Source of the DNA: Lagopus muta
Taxonomy: Eukaryota > Chordata > Aves > Galliformes > Phasianidae
Reading direction: 5' to 3'
Assembly (NCBI RefSeq): GCF_023343835.1
Contig: NC_064439.1
Span: 36,588,508-36,652,507, forward strand
Length of the DNA: 64,000 bases
The stretch's first letter is position 1. Each line of letters begins with the position of its first letter. Both the position numbers and the translations under genes were made by a program. The notes below the pieces were generated by a model, which was not told where the DNA came from, made no database searches, and worked only from the letters and a program-made list of their open reading frames with translations. Shown piece by piece: positions 34,129 to 46,524 of this stretch.

Positions 34129-34460
34129 TCTTCCTGTACATAATGGAAAAACTCATAACAGAGAGAAGCCCCAAACAGATTGAATGCAAAAGCTCATTGA
34201 AGTACTGTCCAAAAGTGACCTGCGTACTGCAAACCCTAGCTGGACTCTTAGAAGCAAATCGGCACTCCTTGTATTAGCCGTGTATCGTGAGCTCTTCTTT
34301 TCCTGTGTCACTGGTTATACACTTGTTAAACGCTGAGATAATAGACTTCATGGCAGGCATTTGAGTACTGTAGATTGGGTCATTGCTGAAAGATTAATGT
34401 ACTGTATGACTTAAATTTTTATTCTTGATTTTATTCTTGATTTTGTTCTTGTTTTAAAAG

Positions 34461-34515
34461 ATTAAATATGGGCATTATGTCAGCAAGCTAAGCTGTGTTT
34501 GTGTTCTTTGTACGG
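34461..34515 (+). terminator. Probable poly(A) signal and cleavage region of NR1D2
   Basis: ATTAAA at 34461-34466 is followed about 30 nt later by a GT-rich element (CTGTGTTTGTGTTCTTTG), the usual arrangement of a cleavage site. An alternative canonical AATAAA is at 34123-34128, but its downstream sequence is less GT-rich. Either or both may be used. Confidence 0.55.
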
Positions 34516-35769
34516 AGTCAAGAGGGAGGGCTAACACGTGGGGATGAGCAAAGCAGTGATGGCCGTCAGCTGCTGCAGGGCACAGAGGCTGGGCATTTGT
34601 CCTGTGATGCAGCCTGTCTGTACCCTGTCAGTGCAGCTGGGTGCTGGATGGGGTTTGCTGCCTTTACTAACGGCCTTGTCTGAGCGACTTCATTGAAATA
34701 GGCAGCAAAGCAAGCACCCTTGCTGCATTTCAAGAATATGGCTTTGTAACTCTAAAAGAGGCATGGCTTAGTTTTTGGGAAAGAGGATTCCTAAGCAAGA
34801 GTGTAAGAGCTGGGTAGAAAACGACATGAAGGCAAAAGTCTGGTTTTTTTTTCCCAACTTAGTTTTCTTGTTGGAAGTGTTTGCTGTGTTAGATGTAAGA
34901 AGCTTTTCTAGGAAATGTATTTATCAGTATTTTAAAGAAAAGAACATCCCAAAACCAAGACTTCCGACTAATAACACTGGAAAAAAATGACAGCAAAGAA
35001 AACCAACCAACCAAACAACAACCCACAACTTTTTTTTCTTTGTGTGCTTTTGGTGGAAGCTTTTGTGTCTCCCCTGGCGGCTGCTGTGAGCAGGGCTGGG
35101 AGCTGTGGGATCAGGCCTCAGGGCTCCTTACTGCCCATAGCTCATGAGGGGAGTTTTAACTCGTCAAATAGTGTGGGAGGGGGGAGGGGGACGGCAGGCC
35201 ACCTTTTCAGGTTGGTCACTCTCTGGCCCAGGGCCATGCAGTGCTGGTCCTTGTCTGCGTGGGGCTTAGCAGAGGCAACACTGCCATGAACCTGCCCTCA
35301 CCACACTGCCCGGGCACTGTGCACACTATAAGGAAACGGTGAAATTTGCAAAGAAACAAAGGAATTAGTGTGGTGATGTGAAAGTAGAGGGAGAGGAGGG
35401 TGCGGACAAGTGATTGCCTCATCCTGTGGCCTGTGAAGGACTGGCTGTATGCAGGCAGGAGGGAATGATCATTAACTGAACCGCAGAGCACTTTGATTCC
35501 AGAAACAGTTTGTACCAGGAAATAATCGGTGCTTCCTTTTCCTTGATGAGAGCAGCAGGCAGCTGCCGGAGCTTTAATCAGTATGTGCCCTTCTTTTTTT
35601 TTTACAGTTGAGGCGTGGAGTGGGGAGGAAAGGGGAGAGCACTGCCCAGCCTGGGGCTGCCACTGCTGGCAGAGGGCGGGTTGGAAGTAGCCTGAGGGGA
35701 GCTGCCTTCAGGGGGCAGAAATGTTGATCAAAGACATTGTGTTCAGAGGAGGGTCTGGAGGGCAAGGTG
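34516..35769. other. Intergenic region just past NR1D2
   Basis: No recognised gene or transposon. It includes a short A-rich/CCAA-rich stretch at 34979-35030 and a G-rich GGGAGGGGGGAGGGGG-like block at 35175-35192. Confidence 0.5.
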
Positions 35770-36172
35770 TACAAGGAGCAGCTGAGCTCCTTGCGTTTGC
35801 TCAGCCAAGAGCAGAGGAGCTGAGGGGAGGCCTCACGGCAGCTGCAGCTCCTCACAGGGAGCAAAGGGGCAGCGCTGAGCTCTGCTCTCTGTAACAGGGG
35901 CAGGGCCCGAGGGAACGGCATGGAGCTGTGGCAGGGGAGGAGCAGCTGGGGGTCAGGGAAAGGTTCTGCAGCAAAGGGTGGTGAGCGTGGAACGGGCTGC
36001 TCAGGGCAGTGGGCACAGCACTGAGCTTTGCAGAGTTCAGGGGATGTTTGGACAGTGCTCTCATACATAATGGTCTCGTTTTTGTGTGGTCCTGTGTGGA
36101 GCAGAAGTTGGACTCGGTGACCCTTTTATGGGCCCCTTCCAGTTCAGCGTATATGATTTTCTGACTCTATGA
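35770..36172 (+). mobile_element. CR1 LINE fragment
   Basis: CR1 3' region with phrases such as GGCCCGAGGGAACGGCATGG and GGAACGGGCTGC, ending near ATGATTTTCTGACTCTATGA. Same subfamily as the copy at 38148-38490 and very similar to it over about 250 bp. The 5' limit is approximate. Confidence 0.8.
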
Positions 36173-36989
36173 CACAGCAGTGTCAGCAGTGAGAGAGAGA
36201 GGCACAGAGCTGGCATTGGTGAGCCTGCATGGTTATCAGGAACAAATGGGTCTGTCCAATCCAACGAAGCACTGCTTGGGCAGCTGCTGCTCAGCCATAT
36301 CGGGCCTTCACAGGGCAGTGGAAATCTGCTGCTGGCATGCACACATCTGAGCACTTCTGGTTTAATGGCGGAGGGCTGAGCCTCTGCATCTCTGCATTTG
36401 CCTATGGCAGTGGAAATCAACTGTGCCTGCCTGCCCTGGGTGCCTGGAGCAGGCTGCATGGGTGTGCCCAGATGGCGCAAATGGGACAGCCTTTACTTTT
36501 GGCTGGAGGAGGAACTTTGGGTGGCTTTTGCTAAAACAAATGCTGCTTTGTTTTTTGTTCACTTTAATGGAGGTATTCACAGTGATGGTTTATGAAGGGT
36601 GACTGCAATGATTACACCCCTTCATGCCAGGCACAGTCTGAGCTGCTGACACACCCTGAGGGCAACCCCCGGCAAACTGGGAGCTGGCTCCTTCCTCGTG
36701 CAGTCCCACAACAGGGAAGACTGGAGCACAAACTCAGGATCCCCTTGGCCCTCTTCTCCCTCCCACTTGTGGTCCAAACGTGGTGCAGAAGCCTTGGGAA
36801 GGAGTCCAAGTCCAAGCACTGACATCCAGGTGGGTGACTGCTTATCTGCACAACACTCTGGGAAAGAGAACCTCCTAAACAAGTGGCACGTACGCACTGG
36901 GGTCCCTGGAGGCGGATGAAATAAGCTGTGTAACCGTGCTTTGTTTCCACAAGCTCCTGTGTCGGCTCAGCCCAGGGTCACGGCTAGGC

Positions 36990-37210
36990 TCTATCTGTCA
37001 GCAGCGGGGCTCCAACGAGGGCCGTGTCATTGCCAGCGCGGCGGGCAGGGGGCACTCGGGCATCGGGATCGAGCCGGCTGAGGGCACGGCCGGCAGCCGC
37101 TGCGGTGCGGAGACGGCGGCAGGGAGGAGTGGGCTGGGCTGCGGGAAGGGGAGCGGAGCAGCGGATTTATGGGAACGTCCAGGCAAATGAGTGCGATGCC
37201 CACCGAGGCA
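36990..37210. promoter_or_regulatory. Small CpG-island-like patch
   Basis: About 25 CpG dinucleotides in 220 bp, standing out from CpG-poor flanks, 2.5 kb past the NR1D2 poly(A) site. An A-rich run (37247-37267) follows. Could be an enhancer, or the promoter of a non-coding transcript. No coding exon recognised nearby. Confidence 0.4.
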
Positions 37211-38147
37211 TCGAAAGGGGAAAAGAAAAAAGGTAACAGAGCCGATAAAAAAAAAAAAAAAAAGAAAATGGCAAACAGTGCGATGTGGAGCAATTGGCCC
37301 AGGCTGCAAGAAAAGCAGATGTGCAGTACAGAGACATACCAACAGCACTGGCAGAGCACAGCTCGAAAACAATAAAACAAAAATATAATTAAGGCCAATC
37401 CAAGGCACCCAGCTGCACTAATGTCTCAGCCTGATGCCAGGCTCAGCTGGGAACGGCCTCCGGCTGTGTGGCAACACCCAACCACCCCTTGCCTGGTGGA
37501 GGCATGGGGAGGAGGGAGCTCTGAGCCACTGCTTGCACACAGCTGGCACTGGGGCACGTGGGATGGGCCTGTGGGGTGCATTTCTGTCCTTAATGAAGCC
37601 AACTACCTGTCCACCTGTGTAGAATAGCTTCCAGGTTACTGGAGTAGGCAGCTCTCATTTGTACTTAGTGTGTCTGGGAAGCCCAGTAAGCAGCCAGCAG
37701 TGTTTTGTTAAAGACAAATGAGGAGAGGAGAAGGGTCAAGGCCCGGAATAAGTGTCCTGGGAGAAGGACAGCCCATGGCTGACAGCTCTGTACAGCCATC
37801 GGGCTGGCTGCTTCAGCTACAGCTTTAGTCTGGTTTAGTTAAATCAAACATTCAGGTTTCTCCAGCTGTTCACACCAGACTGCTGTAGTAGGCAACTCCA
37901 GGGTTATCCGTTCAGGTGGGTGGCGAGAACCCAGTTCTGCTGCAGGGAGCTCCTGCCAAGACAGCAACTCTGAGTGATGGCCAACTTCGAAAGAACATTT
38001 CTAAGTGGTTCTGCAGGACAAGGTTTGCATTTAAAACCTTCAGGCTTGATCTTCTGCTGCTTGGGAAACCCAGTTTACTTTCTTCCTTGTTTACTTATAA
38101 ACCTGATTCAGCGCTGAGTTGAGCAGTAGCAGCAGGTAGGAATGCCC

Positions 38148-38490
38148 TTCCAGTCAGCCAGGAAGGCCTTCCTCACAGGAAGCGGAGGGCAGCGCTGAGC
38201 TCTGCTCTGTGTGACATGGACAGGGCCCGAGGGAACGGCATGGAGCTGTGGCAGGGGAGGGGCAGCTGGGGTCAGGGAAAGGTTCTGCACCAGAGGGTGG
38301 TGAGCATGGAACGGGCTGCCTGGGGCAGTGGGCACAGCACTGAGCTTTGCAGAGTTCAGGGGGTGTTTGGACAGTGCTCTCAGTCATGTGGTTGGATTTT
38401 TGTGTGGTCCTGTGTGAAGCAGGAGTTGCACTCGATGATCCCTGAGGGTCCCTTCCAACTCGGGATATTCTATGATTCTATTCTACGATT
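38148..38490 (+). mobile_element. CR1 LINE fragment
   Basis: Closely related to the copy at 35770-36172. It ends with the CR1 tail GATATTCTATGATTCTATTC. Direct orientation, about 2.3 kb apart. Confidence 0.85.
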
Positions 38491-38499
38491 CAGACGTTC

Positions 38500-40050
38500 T
38501 ATAACTCCAGTGTGTCCCCAGGGTCTGACATTTAGTAATGGTTTTAGTGGCAATATAGCATATGCAAGTGTGAGCAAGGCTGCATCTACAGTGAGGCTGA
38601 GAAAGTACTAGCTAATATATAAAGGGGCTGTCAGCAATGCATTGTTGGGCTAAAGAATATAATGGTACAGTGGGCAGCCTCCATGGGAGCACTGCCAGCC
38701 CCCATCTCTGCTGCAGCATCTCCAGCTGCAGTGATGTCTGCTCAGGGCTGAAGAAGACTTGTCTCTGCTGCTGGCATGTGGCTGGGGAACAGCATCCCAA
38801 ACTGAACAGCAGGAGTTGTTATCTGAGGTTAGCAAGGGGATCGTTTAAATTCATAGTCATCAAATGAAATCACCGAAGGTTCATCAAGTATGGGTTCTCC
38901 AGTTGTGCTGCAGTGATTCACGGCCTCATATCCTCATTCTGTGCCTGACAGAGATTTTACATCAACAGGAAGGGTTTTTCTCCATCACCCTAGAGCCACT
39001 GTGGACTTCCTCAGACATTTCAGCGCCCTCAGAGGTGGATAGCCTAGTCAGGGAGAGGATGCTCGGCTATTTAGCAATCTGTGGATGTGGCAATAGGGTT
39101 GTATAAGGTTACGAATTTCTGTCATACTGTTTTCATCAGTGTAATAGAAAGATCTAGTCAATCAAATCTAGTAGTGATTATGATCATAATTTATGTTCAG
39201 CCAAAACAACATCGAGGACAAGTTTTTCAAGAGCCCATGACAATGGTAAAGAAGTGCTAGCTCCATTTTTTGGCTGCTACTCTCATTAATTAACATGACT
39301 TGTGCTTCCATAGTGATGAGAAACACTTCAGAAAGATGCCAAACATACACATAAAAGTTAACAGTGAAGTGAGATGAAGCCAGAAAATGGTGGATGGGAG
39401 AAACAGCTAAACTTTCCCACACAATCACTTTGTTGTAGTCCCTTTTTTATCCAGTCCTTGCCTACAGAGATCATAAATCCCCAGAGAAGAGAAAACTTTA
39501 CTGTTGAGGCTGTTAATGTCAACAAAGCTTGCTGAATGATGCCCTTGGTTTCCTCACCTATCAGCAGCATATCTGAAGAGCTGGGGCAAAGGAACAAAAA
39601 ATACACACCTGATGGCTTGGTTTTAAAGCTCTTCAAAGGTAAACTCTTCTCTCTGAACCTTCTGAAACCACAAAACTGCACAGAAATACTATTTATGTAC
39701 AGTTCAAAAGCATCCAGATCTCTCTTCAGACTCCAAAGGATACCACTGGAATGCCACACATCACTCAAACCCATGACACAGCTGCATGGGCCCATGAGGC
39801 ACCTGCCCCTTAGCATCTCTCCATGGCAGTAGCTGGAACTTCGGAGATGGAGCTCCTCCAGAAAGCCCTATTCTTCAAAATGTTCCCTGTAGCACTGGAG
39901 TGTGGCACCCTGAAGTCATGCGAACAACTCACATCATCCTTATCAAGAGAGAAGGTAAATAACACTTAATGTGGGGCCTAAGGACTTAAAATTTTAACTC
40001 ATGAACTTCCTCTTCCTTTCTGCTAAGGAATATATTTCCTTTTTGATAAA
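38500..40050. other. Intergenic, no feature recognised
   Basis: No repeat family or gene identified. Open frames such as 39358-39816 (minus) show no domain I recognise. Confidence 0.45.
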
Positions 40051-40055
40051 AAGAG

Positions 40056-41345
40056 TCATAGAATCATGGGGTTGTAATCATGACTTGGGTTGTAATGGAC
40101 CTCAAAGATCATCAAGTTCCAGCTCTCTGCCATAGGCAGGGTTGCCAACCACCAGATCAAGTGTTGGATCAGATTGCACAGGGTCCCATCCAACTTGGCC
40201 TTAAACACCTTTAGGAATGGGGCATCCACAACCTCTCTGGGCAACCTGTTCCAGCACCTCTTCACTCTCTCAGTAAAAAACTTTCCCCAATATCTAATCT
40301 AAATCTCCCCTCCTTTAGTTTTCAACCATTCCCCCTTGTCTATCACTATCTGCCCTTATAAAAAGTTGATTTGCCTCATGTTTATAAACTCTCTTTAAAT
40401 ACTGAAGGGTACAATGAGGTTTCCCTGCAGCCTTCTCTTTTCCAGGCTGAACAAGCCCAGTTCCTGGCTTGTCTGGTCTGTCTTGACAGGAGAGATGCTC
40501 CAGCCCTTTGGTCATCTTTGTGGCCCTCCTCTGAATGCTCTCTAAAAGCTCCACATCTTTCCTGTGTTGAGGGCCCCAGAGCTGGATACAGTACTCCAGC
40601 CGGTGCCTCACACAGACAGAATGGAGAGAGGCAGTCACCTCCCTCACTCTGCTGGCCACCCCTCTTCTGATGGAACCCAGGATACCATTGGCCTTCTGGT
40701 CTGCAAGTACATGCTGCTGACTCATGTTAAGTTTCTCATCAATCAGGACCCCTAAGTCCTTCTCAGCAGACCTACTTTCAAGGAGTTCTGCCCATTTGTA
40801 TATATATCTGGAATTACCTTGACCCAGGTGCCAAAACTCGGACCGTGCTTTGTTGAACCCCATTAGGTTCAAAGGGTCCACCATTCAAGTTTATCAGGGT
40901 CCCTCTGGATGTCATCCTTTCCTTCTGCTGTGTCAACTGCATCGCTCAGCTTTGTGATATCAGAAAACATGCTGAGGGTGCACTCAATCCTATCATCTGT
41001 GTCACTGATTAAGATGTTAAAGAGCACTGGTCCCAAGACAGACTCCTGAGGGATACCGCTTGTTGACACCTGGATATAGAGCCACTGACCACAACCTTCT
41101 GGCTGCAACATACAACCAACTCCTTTTCCAATCTTTTCCAGTCCGTGCTTCAAATCCATATTTCTCCAATTCAGAGATAAAGATGTGATGTGGGACCATG
41201 TCAAAGGCATGTCAAAGGCAAAGGATGACATCAGTTGTCTTCCCTTTGTTCACCAATGCCGGCACTCGGATTGGTCAGACACAGCCCTCCCTTGGTGAAG
41301 CCATGCTGGCTGTCTCAGATCACCCACTTGTAATCAAGGGCTGCA
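40056..41345 (-). mobile_element. CR1 LINE, 1.3 kb, 5'-truncated, frameshifted reverse transcriptase
   Basis: On the minus strand, two overlapping frames (40869-41231 and 40315-40884) encode CR1 reverse transcriptase parts: a finger/palm piece with [15 protein letters not shown] and the C-terminal RRGVASR...RRATKM region. The usual FADDTKL active-site segment is decayed (FSDITKLSD). The 3' tail at 40056 reads AGAATCATGGGG in reverse. A dead element. Confidence 0.9.
40315..41231 (-). pseudogene. CR1 reverse transcriptase remnant
   Basis: Decayed ORF2 of the element described at 40056-41345. It is split by a frame change around 40870-40884, and the catalytic Asp pair is no longer present (FSDIT). 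No function expected. Confidence 0.8.
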
Positions 41346-41349
41346 AAAG

Positions 41350-42940
41350 TGTTGACAGGAGTTAGCTATGATTTCATGCACTCTTCACATTTCTGCAATG
41401 TGGGCATTCGCTCACTCTCTTGCTTCTCTCCCTCCCACGTGAAGCCTTTCTGTTGGAGAAGCACTAAGGTCTTCTTACACAACAGAGGGGAACAAGGCCT
41501 CCCTGCTATCTTGAGGCCTTTTGATGGGCACTCAGGAGATCTCTCATTCTCTAGAAAACACCCAGATTCAGAAGTTGTTGATGGGAGGGGAGGAGAAATA
41601 TCAATATCTGCAAAAGCAGAGAGGTAAACACACACAGAGCATGACTGCAGGCACCTCAAGGAGCCTTTCTGTAACTTATCTGTGAAAGCAAAGCACCAAA
41701 TGTAGCAGAGACAGGAGAAAACCTTCTGTTCCACGTGGCTCCCTCCTGGCTACAAGACATGCCATTAACAGGGGCACACTGTGATGGGTGAACTGCAGAG
41801 GTCAGGTTATGCTTGTCTGCTGCAGACATGGCAAAGTGGCTGGAGCACACAGACCAGATAACTCTGCCTGGACAACAGCGGCCTTTTCCATTTCACTGCT
41901 TCTGTTTCTGTGTCAGAAGAGCAGTCCTCACTGCTCCTGTGAGCACCTCATACATGCTCACAACACCTGTGCTTGCCAGAAGGAGAAGTCCTGACCTCCC
42001 AGAGACTCTTAATTCTTAATTGAATTCTGCTCAATTAATTCTGTTAACACTTTGATGACTATGTGCCATCGTGATGATCCTTTCTTAACAGAAGCCATGC
42101 AAATGCTGTGTGTGCTGCTGTTAATTGCCCTGTCAGGACACCTAGAAAAGCCTGATAAAAAGAACTAGCTTTAAGCCACCATATAGAGGAATTCTTTCAA
42201 AGTAGAAAATCTGATTCAGACGACTACAGAAAGCTTTGCTAACAGTGTTATATCCAAGGAGTGATATTCAATTTGACACATATAGAAGAGATTGGTCTGT
42301 CCTACCTTGCTCTTAAAGGTGTAAATAGGGCTCTCAGTATTATGCTATTTCTACATTATCAGTGCTCCAGGAAGACAGGGATATGTTACTTCCTTTTTTC
42401 AGGCAGTTTATCTGAAGACATACCCAAGATCCAGCAAAGAAACCCTGGCTAAGGTGAGAATTTACTTTGCATCTCCTGAATTCCAGTTCCTACCATCATC
42501 CCTTTCCTATCTTGATATGAAATAATGCTGAACAGAGTCGACATCCAAATGGCCACCATTGCATATCATAGAGGTCAAGGGGAGACAAGGAACAGGTGGG
42601 GAAGAGGTGGTGCAGGCTTCACCTCCTGCTGTGCCTCAGATGAGCAGAGAAGCTGCCCAGAGCTGCTCTGGGAGCAAGTTCTCTTGGGTTTGTTAAGGCA
42701 CATGGGCAGCATGAAGAATACAGGAAGAAATCCCTATGCAAGGGATCTCTCACTGAACCACAATCCTGGGCTCTCATTTACAAACAATATATGTGAGGCA
42801 GGACAGTCCTGCCCTGCCATCTAATGCTTATTTGGAATATGAGGCAATCATATTCCAACAACATCAACTTTCCAAACATGGAGTGCTTTGAGGGGTGGGC
42901 GTGATCCAAGGTGCAGTAATCAATGTGTATTGCTTTTCTT
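41350..42940. other. Intergenic, no feature recognised
   Basis: Between the minus-strand CR1 and the duplicated segment. I see no gene or clear repeat in it. Confidence 0.45.
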
Positions 42941-45832
42941 CTTGTAGTCTGGCAAGCTCTTTATCTCAGGGTTTGCTGTAGTTTAGATCATCTTGCGTTG
43001 CTAATATTGATCTAAAGAGAAAGAAATAAAAACTATCTGAGCTTCTCAGTGCACTTCTATCTATATCTAGAATCCACAGAGGAATACTTGCATCCCAGTG
43101 GCCCTCTCTAAAGGCTGATTGCTCTCCGCATTATGCCTTGGCTGAAAACCAAGAAGCATTCCAAGGTGAGTCAGGAAAATACACGTAGCATTTTGAAGCA
43201 GGGCAATCACCTGTTATGAAGTAGTTAACTAACACTTGAATCATGAATGCTGGTAGGATGACGATAGCCTGATACGGAGATGCTGATGCTGTCAGGCTTG
43301 GAACAGATACAAACACGGTGATGCTGAGGTGCTTGATTTGTCCATCATGGGCGTTCTCTTGCTGGCCAGGGAATGCACCCCAGGCCTCCTGGTTGTGGAA
43401 ATGTGTGGTATCATTAGAACAACAGGTTTGGCTCATTGTCCTGCTCCAGGCTGTAAGGGATAAAGGGCAGGTACCACAAACAGCTGGGATTGTATCATTT
43501 ACATCTGTTACCTCTTTTCCCATGTCCTGGTCCTCCCTTTCTCAACCCCAGCCTCCTCCCAAATAAACAAGTTGTCCCAAATTACTTTACCCCCTCAATC
43601 CAAGTTTGGTTACACCCATACCCAAATTCTGTATTTAATAATGAAACGTAGGTAATCTTGACTTGATGTGACATAGCTGATATGGTTACACAGGCACAAC
43701 GGGCCTTACATGATTCCACTCCCAAAAAGGTCCGTAACACCCCCTTCCAATTGTCTTTGAAGTCTGGTTATCCCTCACGTAACTCACTTTATAGCCATCT
43801 GTGGAATCCAGCATTCCTCACAGCACTATACTTGCTGTGTTTTTGTTGTTGTTGCACACTGGTATCTATCATACTTGGCGATTGCTTGTGTCACGTCCAG
43901 TGGTTTTTTATGTCCTGTTTAGTTTGCTCATAGGCAGATTGGGATGTAGTGATCTGTCTGCACCCTTAATAAAGTACCACATGATTTTCAGGCAGCCCCC
44001 GATATCCATCCCAGCTATTTGCTGAAGGAATTATGGAATGACCCAAAAAATGGCTGAACCTTTCAGAAGCTCTGACATGAACCCAAACGCACTGAGAATC
44101 ATAGCCAGGTTGCGTTTCTCAGCAGGCAAATAATTCCCTGCATTTGTTTATCAGCTCATCTGTCACAAAAGCTATGGTTCATGCTGTATAGGTGCACAAC
44201 CAACATTAACACCATAATGAACCAACCATTACAGATGAGGAAGTCATTTTGAACAACTGCAGTGCAAATGCTGTGTTCCATAGCTGCCATGGTCTGATCA
44301 AGCACCTCGTCATGAATCACAGGTTCAGATAAAGGGCAAAGTCAGGGTTCAGTAACATCTGTACTTTTATTTCCTTTGGCTTTCTACAAAAGCAGAAGAA
44401 AAATTCTTATTTGTGACAATGTAAATTTTTGCTAGTGCCGATGGTCTCCATTCTTCAGAGAGGACTGGTGTGTACCAGGAACATCCTCTCACTTACAAAA
44501 CTTTGGCACTTGGCCTCTGACCCAGATGCAGGAGCATCCCTTTGCTAAAGAAAATGTCCAGGAGTCAGGGTGTACAGGTGGGTAAGATGTAGGAAGAAGG
44601 TTAACTGGCCAGCATAGAAAAGAATCTCCCTTACAAATAAATGTGCCAAATGTTTACTGTGAGCAGTAGGAAAGTGTTTTATCTGCAACAGCCATACCCC
44701 ATGATTCCTCCCATCTCAGAGCTGACTGTTACAAACCTCATGAACCTACAGGAACTCACCAATGGAAGTCAAACATCTTCTAAGTCTCTTCCTGAAGGTA
44801 AGAAAAAAAAAAAGGAGTTACGTTTTCTTTACTTCCTTAGTAAAAGCAGGGGAATGCAAAAGTAGTCCTGAAGGCGTTCCTGGGTTTGGCTTGCTGCGCC
44901 AGTTGAGTAGACATGCAGCACTGCATTTGCTGGCTCATTAAAGGGATGCTGAAACCTGACTTGTTTGTCTGGCCTCTTGTCCTGTCCTGGACACCTATCT
45001 TGTCATGATATCACCCAATTAAAACTCTTATTAGCACTTCTTTTTATACTAAAGAAAAAACAAAAAAACAAGAAAAGAAAAAATGGGGTAGGTAGCTGGC
45101 TTTGTTCTGAAGCAGAGAACATTGCCATCAGCCCCTGTTTGAGAACAAATGGGTGGGAATAATGGAACGTGTAGGTGCATTCAGCTATCTGAAACCAAGG
45201 CCAGAGGCAGATCAGATCAGCATAGAGAGAAATGTGACAAAGTGTAATTAACACTGAACGATGCCATAATGTCACTACTGATTGTTTGAATAGAACTTCA
45301 AAATTCAAAACGAAATTGACAGGGATTCTATGCCAGTACCCACATGGTCTCCATGTGCCCTCTGAGCATGCTCAGCAGACAGATCCCAGCCACAGCTGCA
45401 GGACACCAACAGATGCCTTGGCTCTGTAGCTGCTGCCCAAGGCTGGCTTGTGTTGCCATTTGTATTTACCAAATTCTGGAGAGAGAGAAGGATAACCTAA
45501 AGCCATTATGCATATTTTCATCTTAAGGATTGCTCGGATCACTTGGAGTCCTCGTGCATGTTGAATTGCTCTCCCCTGGGCACGCGCTTTGTCTGATCAT
45601 TGTGTTCTCCTGACACAAGGATCTTTCCTCTTCCTCTCCTTCATCGGTCTTTACTGTTTTCATATCTTCATCTACTTGCCAGGGCTTGACATAGCCTCAG
45701 ATATTTTGTATTGGTGTGGTTTTTTTCAGGTGTTTGGCTCATTTTTTTAGCTATTTTCCTGTTCTGACCTTAGAGTGGAGAGTCTGTCTCTGAGGTTACA
45801 GTTTGGTTTTCAGATTTAGACCATGTTTGTTC

Positions 45833-46014
45833 AGTCAGGCACTGGAATGGGCTGCCCAGGAAGGTGGCGGAGTCGCTGTCCCAGGAGGTGTTCAAGAAAC
45901 ATTTACATGTTGTAATGAGGGATGTGGTTAATGGGAAACGGTGGTGGTAGGTGGATAGTTGGACTGCATGATCTTGGAGGTCTCCAACTTGGTGATTCTG
46001 TGATTTTATGGTTC
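45833..46014 (+). mobile_element. CR1 LINE 3' fragment inside copy A
   Basis: It begins GGCACTGGAATGGGCTGCC and ends GTGATTCTGTGATTTTATGG. Absent from the matching place in copy B (near 60835), so it was inserted after the duplication or lost from copy B. Confidence 0.85.
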
Positions 46015-46524
46015 GTTCCTTCCCTTTTTAATATGCATATCCAGGGCTCTTACAGCTCCAATAAGATTTTTTTTTTCCCTCTATGCTCAACGTTGTCTCT
46101 TTTCTCCAAACTTGTACAGTATCTTCGCACACACAGCCAGGTATGCATTTTCATTTCTGTTTGAGACATCACATCAGGCAGTGAACATTGCTTCCTCTAA
46201 AAGGTGAGAAGACAGATACCCAAAATTGATCTTATTGGCCATTTTTGCAGCATCCCACTGAACAAAAGTGTTCAAAGCAATGCTTTCTTCCACATCCACT
46301 CAGATAGCCTCTTGCAAGTTCACATTCCACTGGTGTTTGGTAAGTGATTTGTTCATGGTTTTGCTTTTGAATTTTATAGGCCTTTTTACATTTTCTTTTA
46401 AACCACGCTTTCCAAACACAATCTACTGCAGATTTTTCCTTGTTAAAGGCCACTTTGGTCCTGCACAGGAGGTACCAAACCCCTATCACTTTTCTAATTT
46501 GATGATTTTTCCAAGGTGCTGAGG

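Larger units (their letters stand above)
31642..34500 (+). other. NR1D2: NR1D2 3' untranslated region
   Basis: About 2.85 kb from the stop codon to the best poly(A) signal. It is AT-rich, contains no recognised CR1 copy, and holds three TGTATATA Pumilio-type motifs at 32178-32258. An A-rich (CAA)n stretch lies at 32951-33014. The 3' limit is inferred from signals only. Its length is comparable with the long 3' UTR of the mammalian gene. An earlier end near 34.13 kb is possible. Confidence 0.7.

Noticed and set aside
43960-43985. AATAAAG-containing stretch considered as an LTR poly(A) region
   Set aside because: No paired LTR, primer-binding site or retroviral coding sequence found around it.
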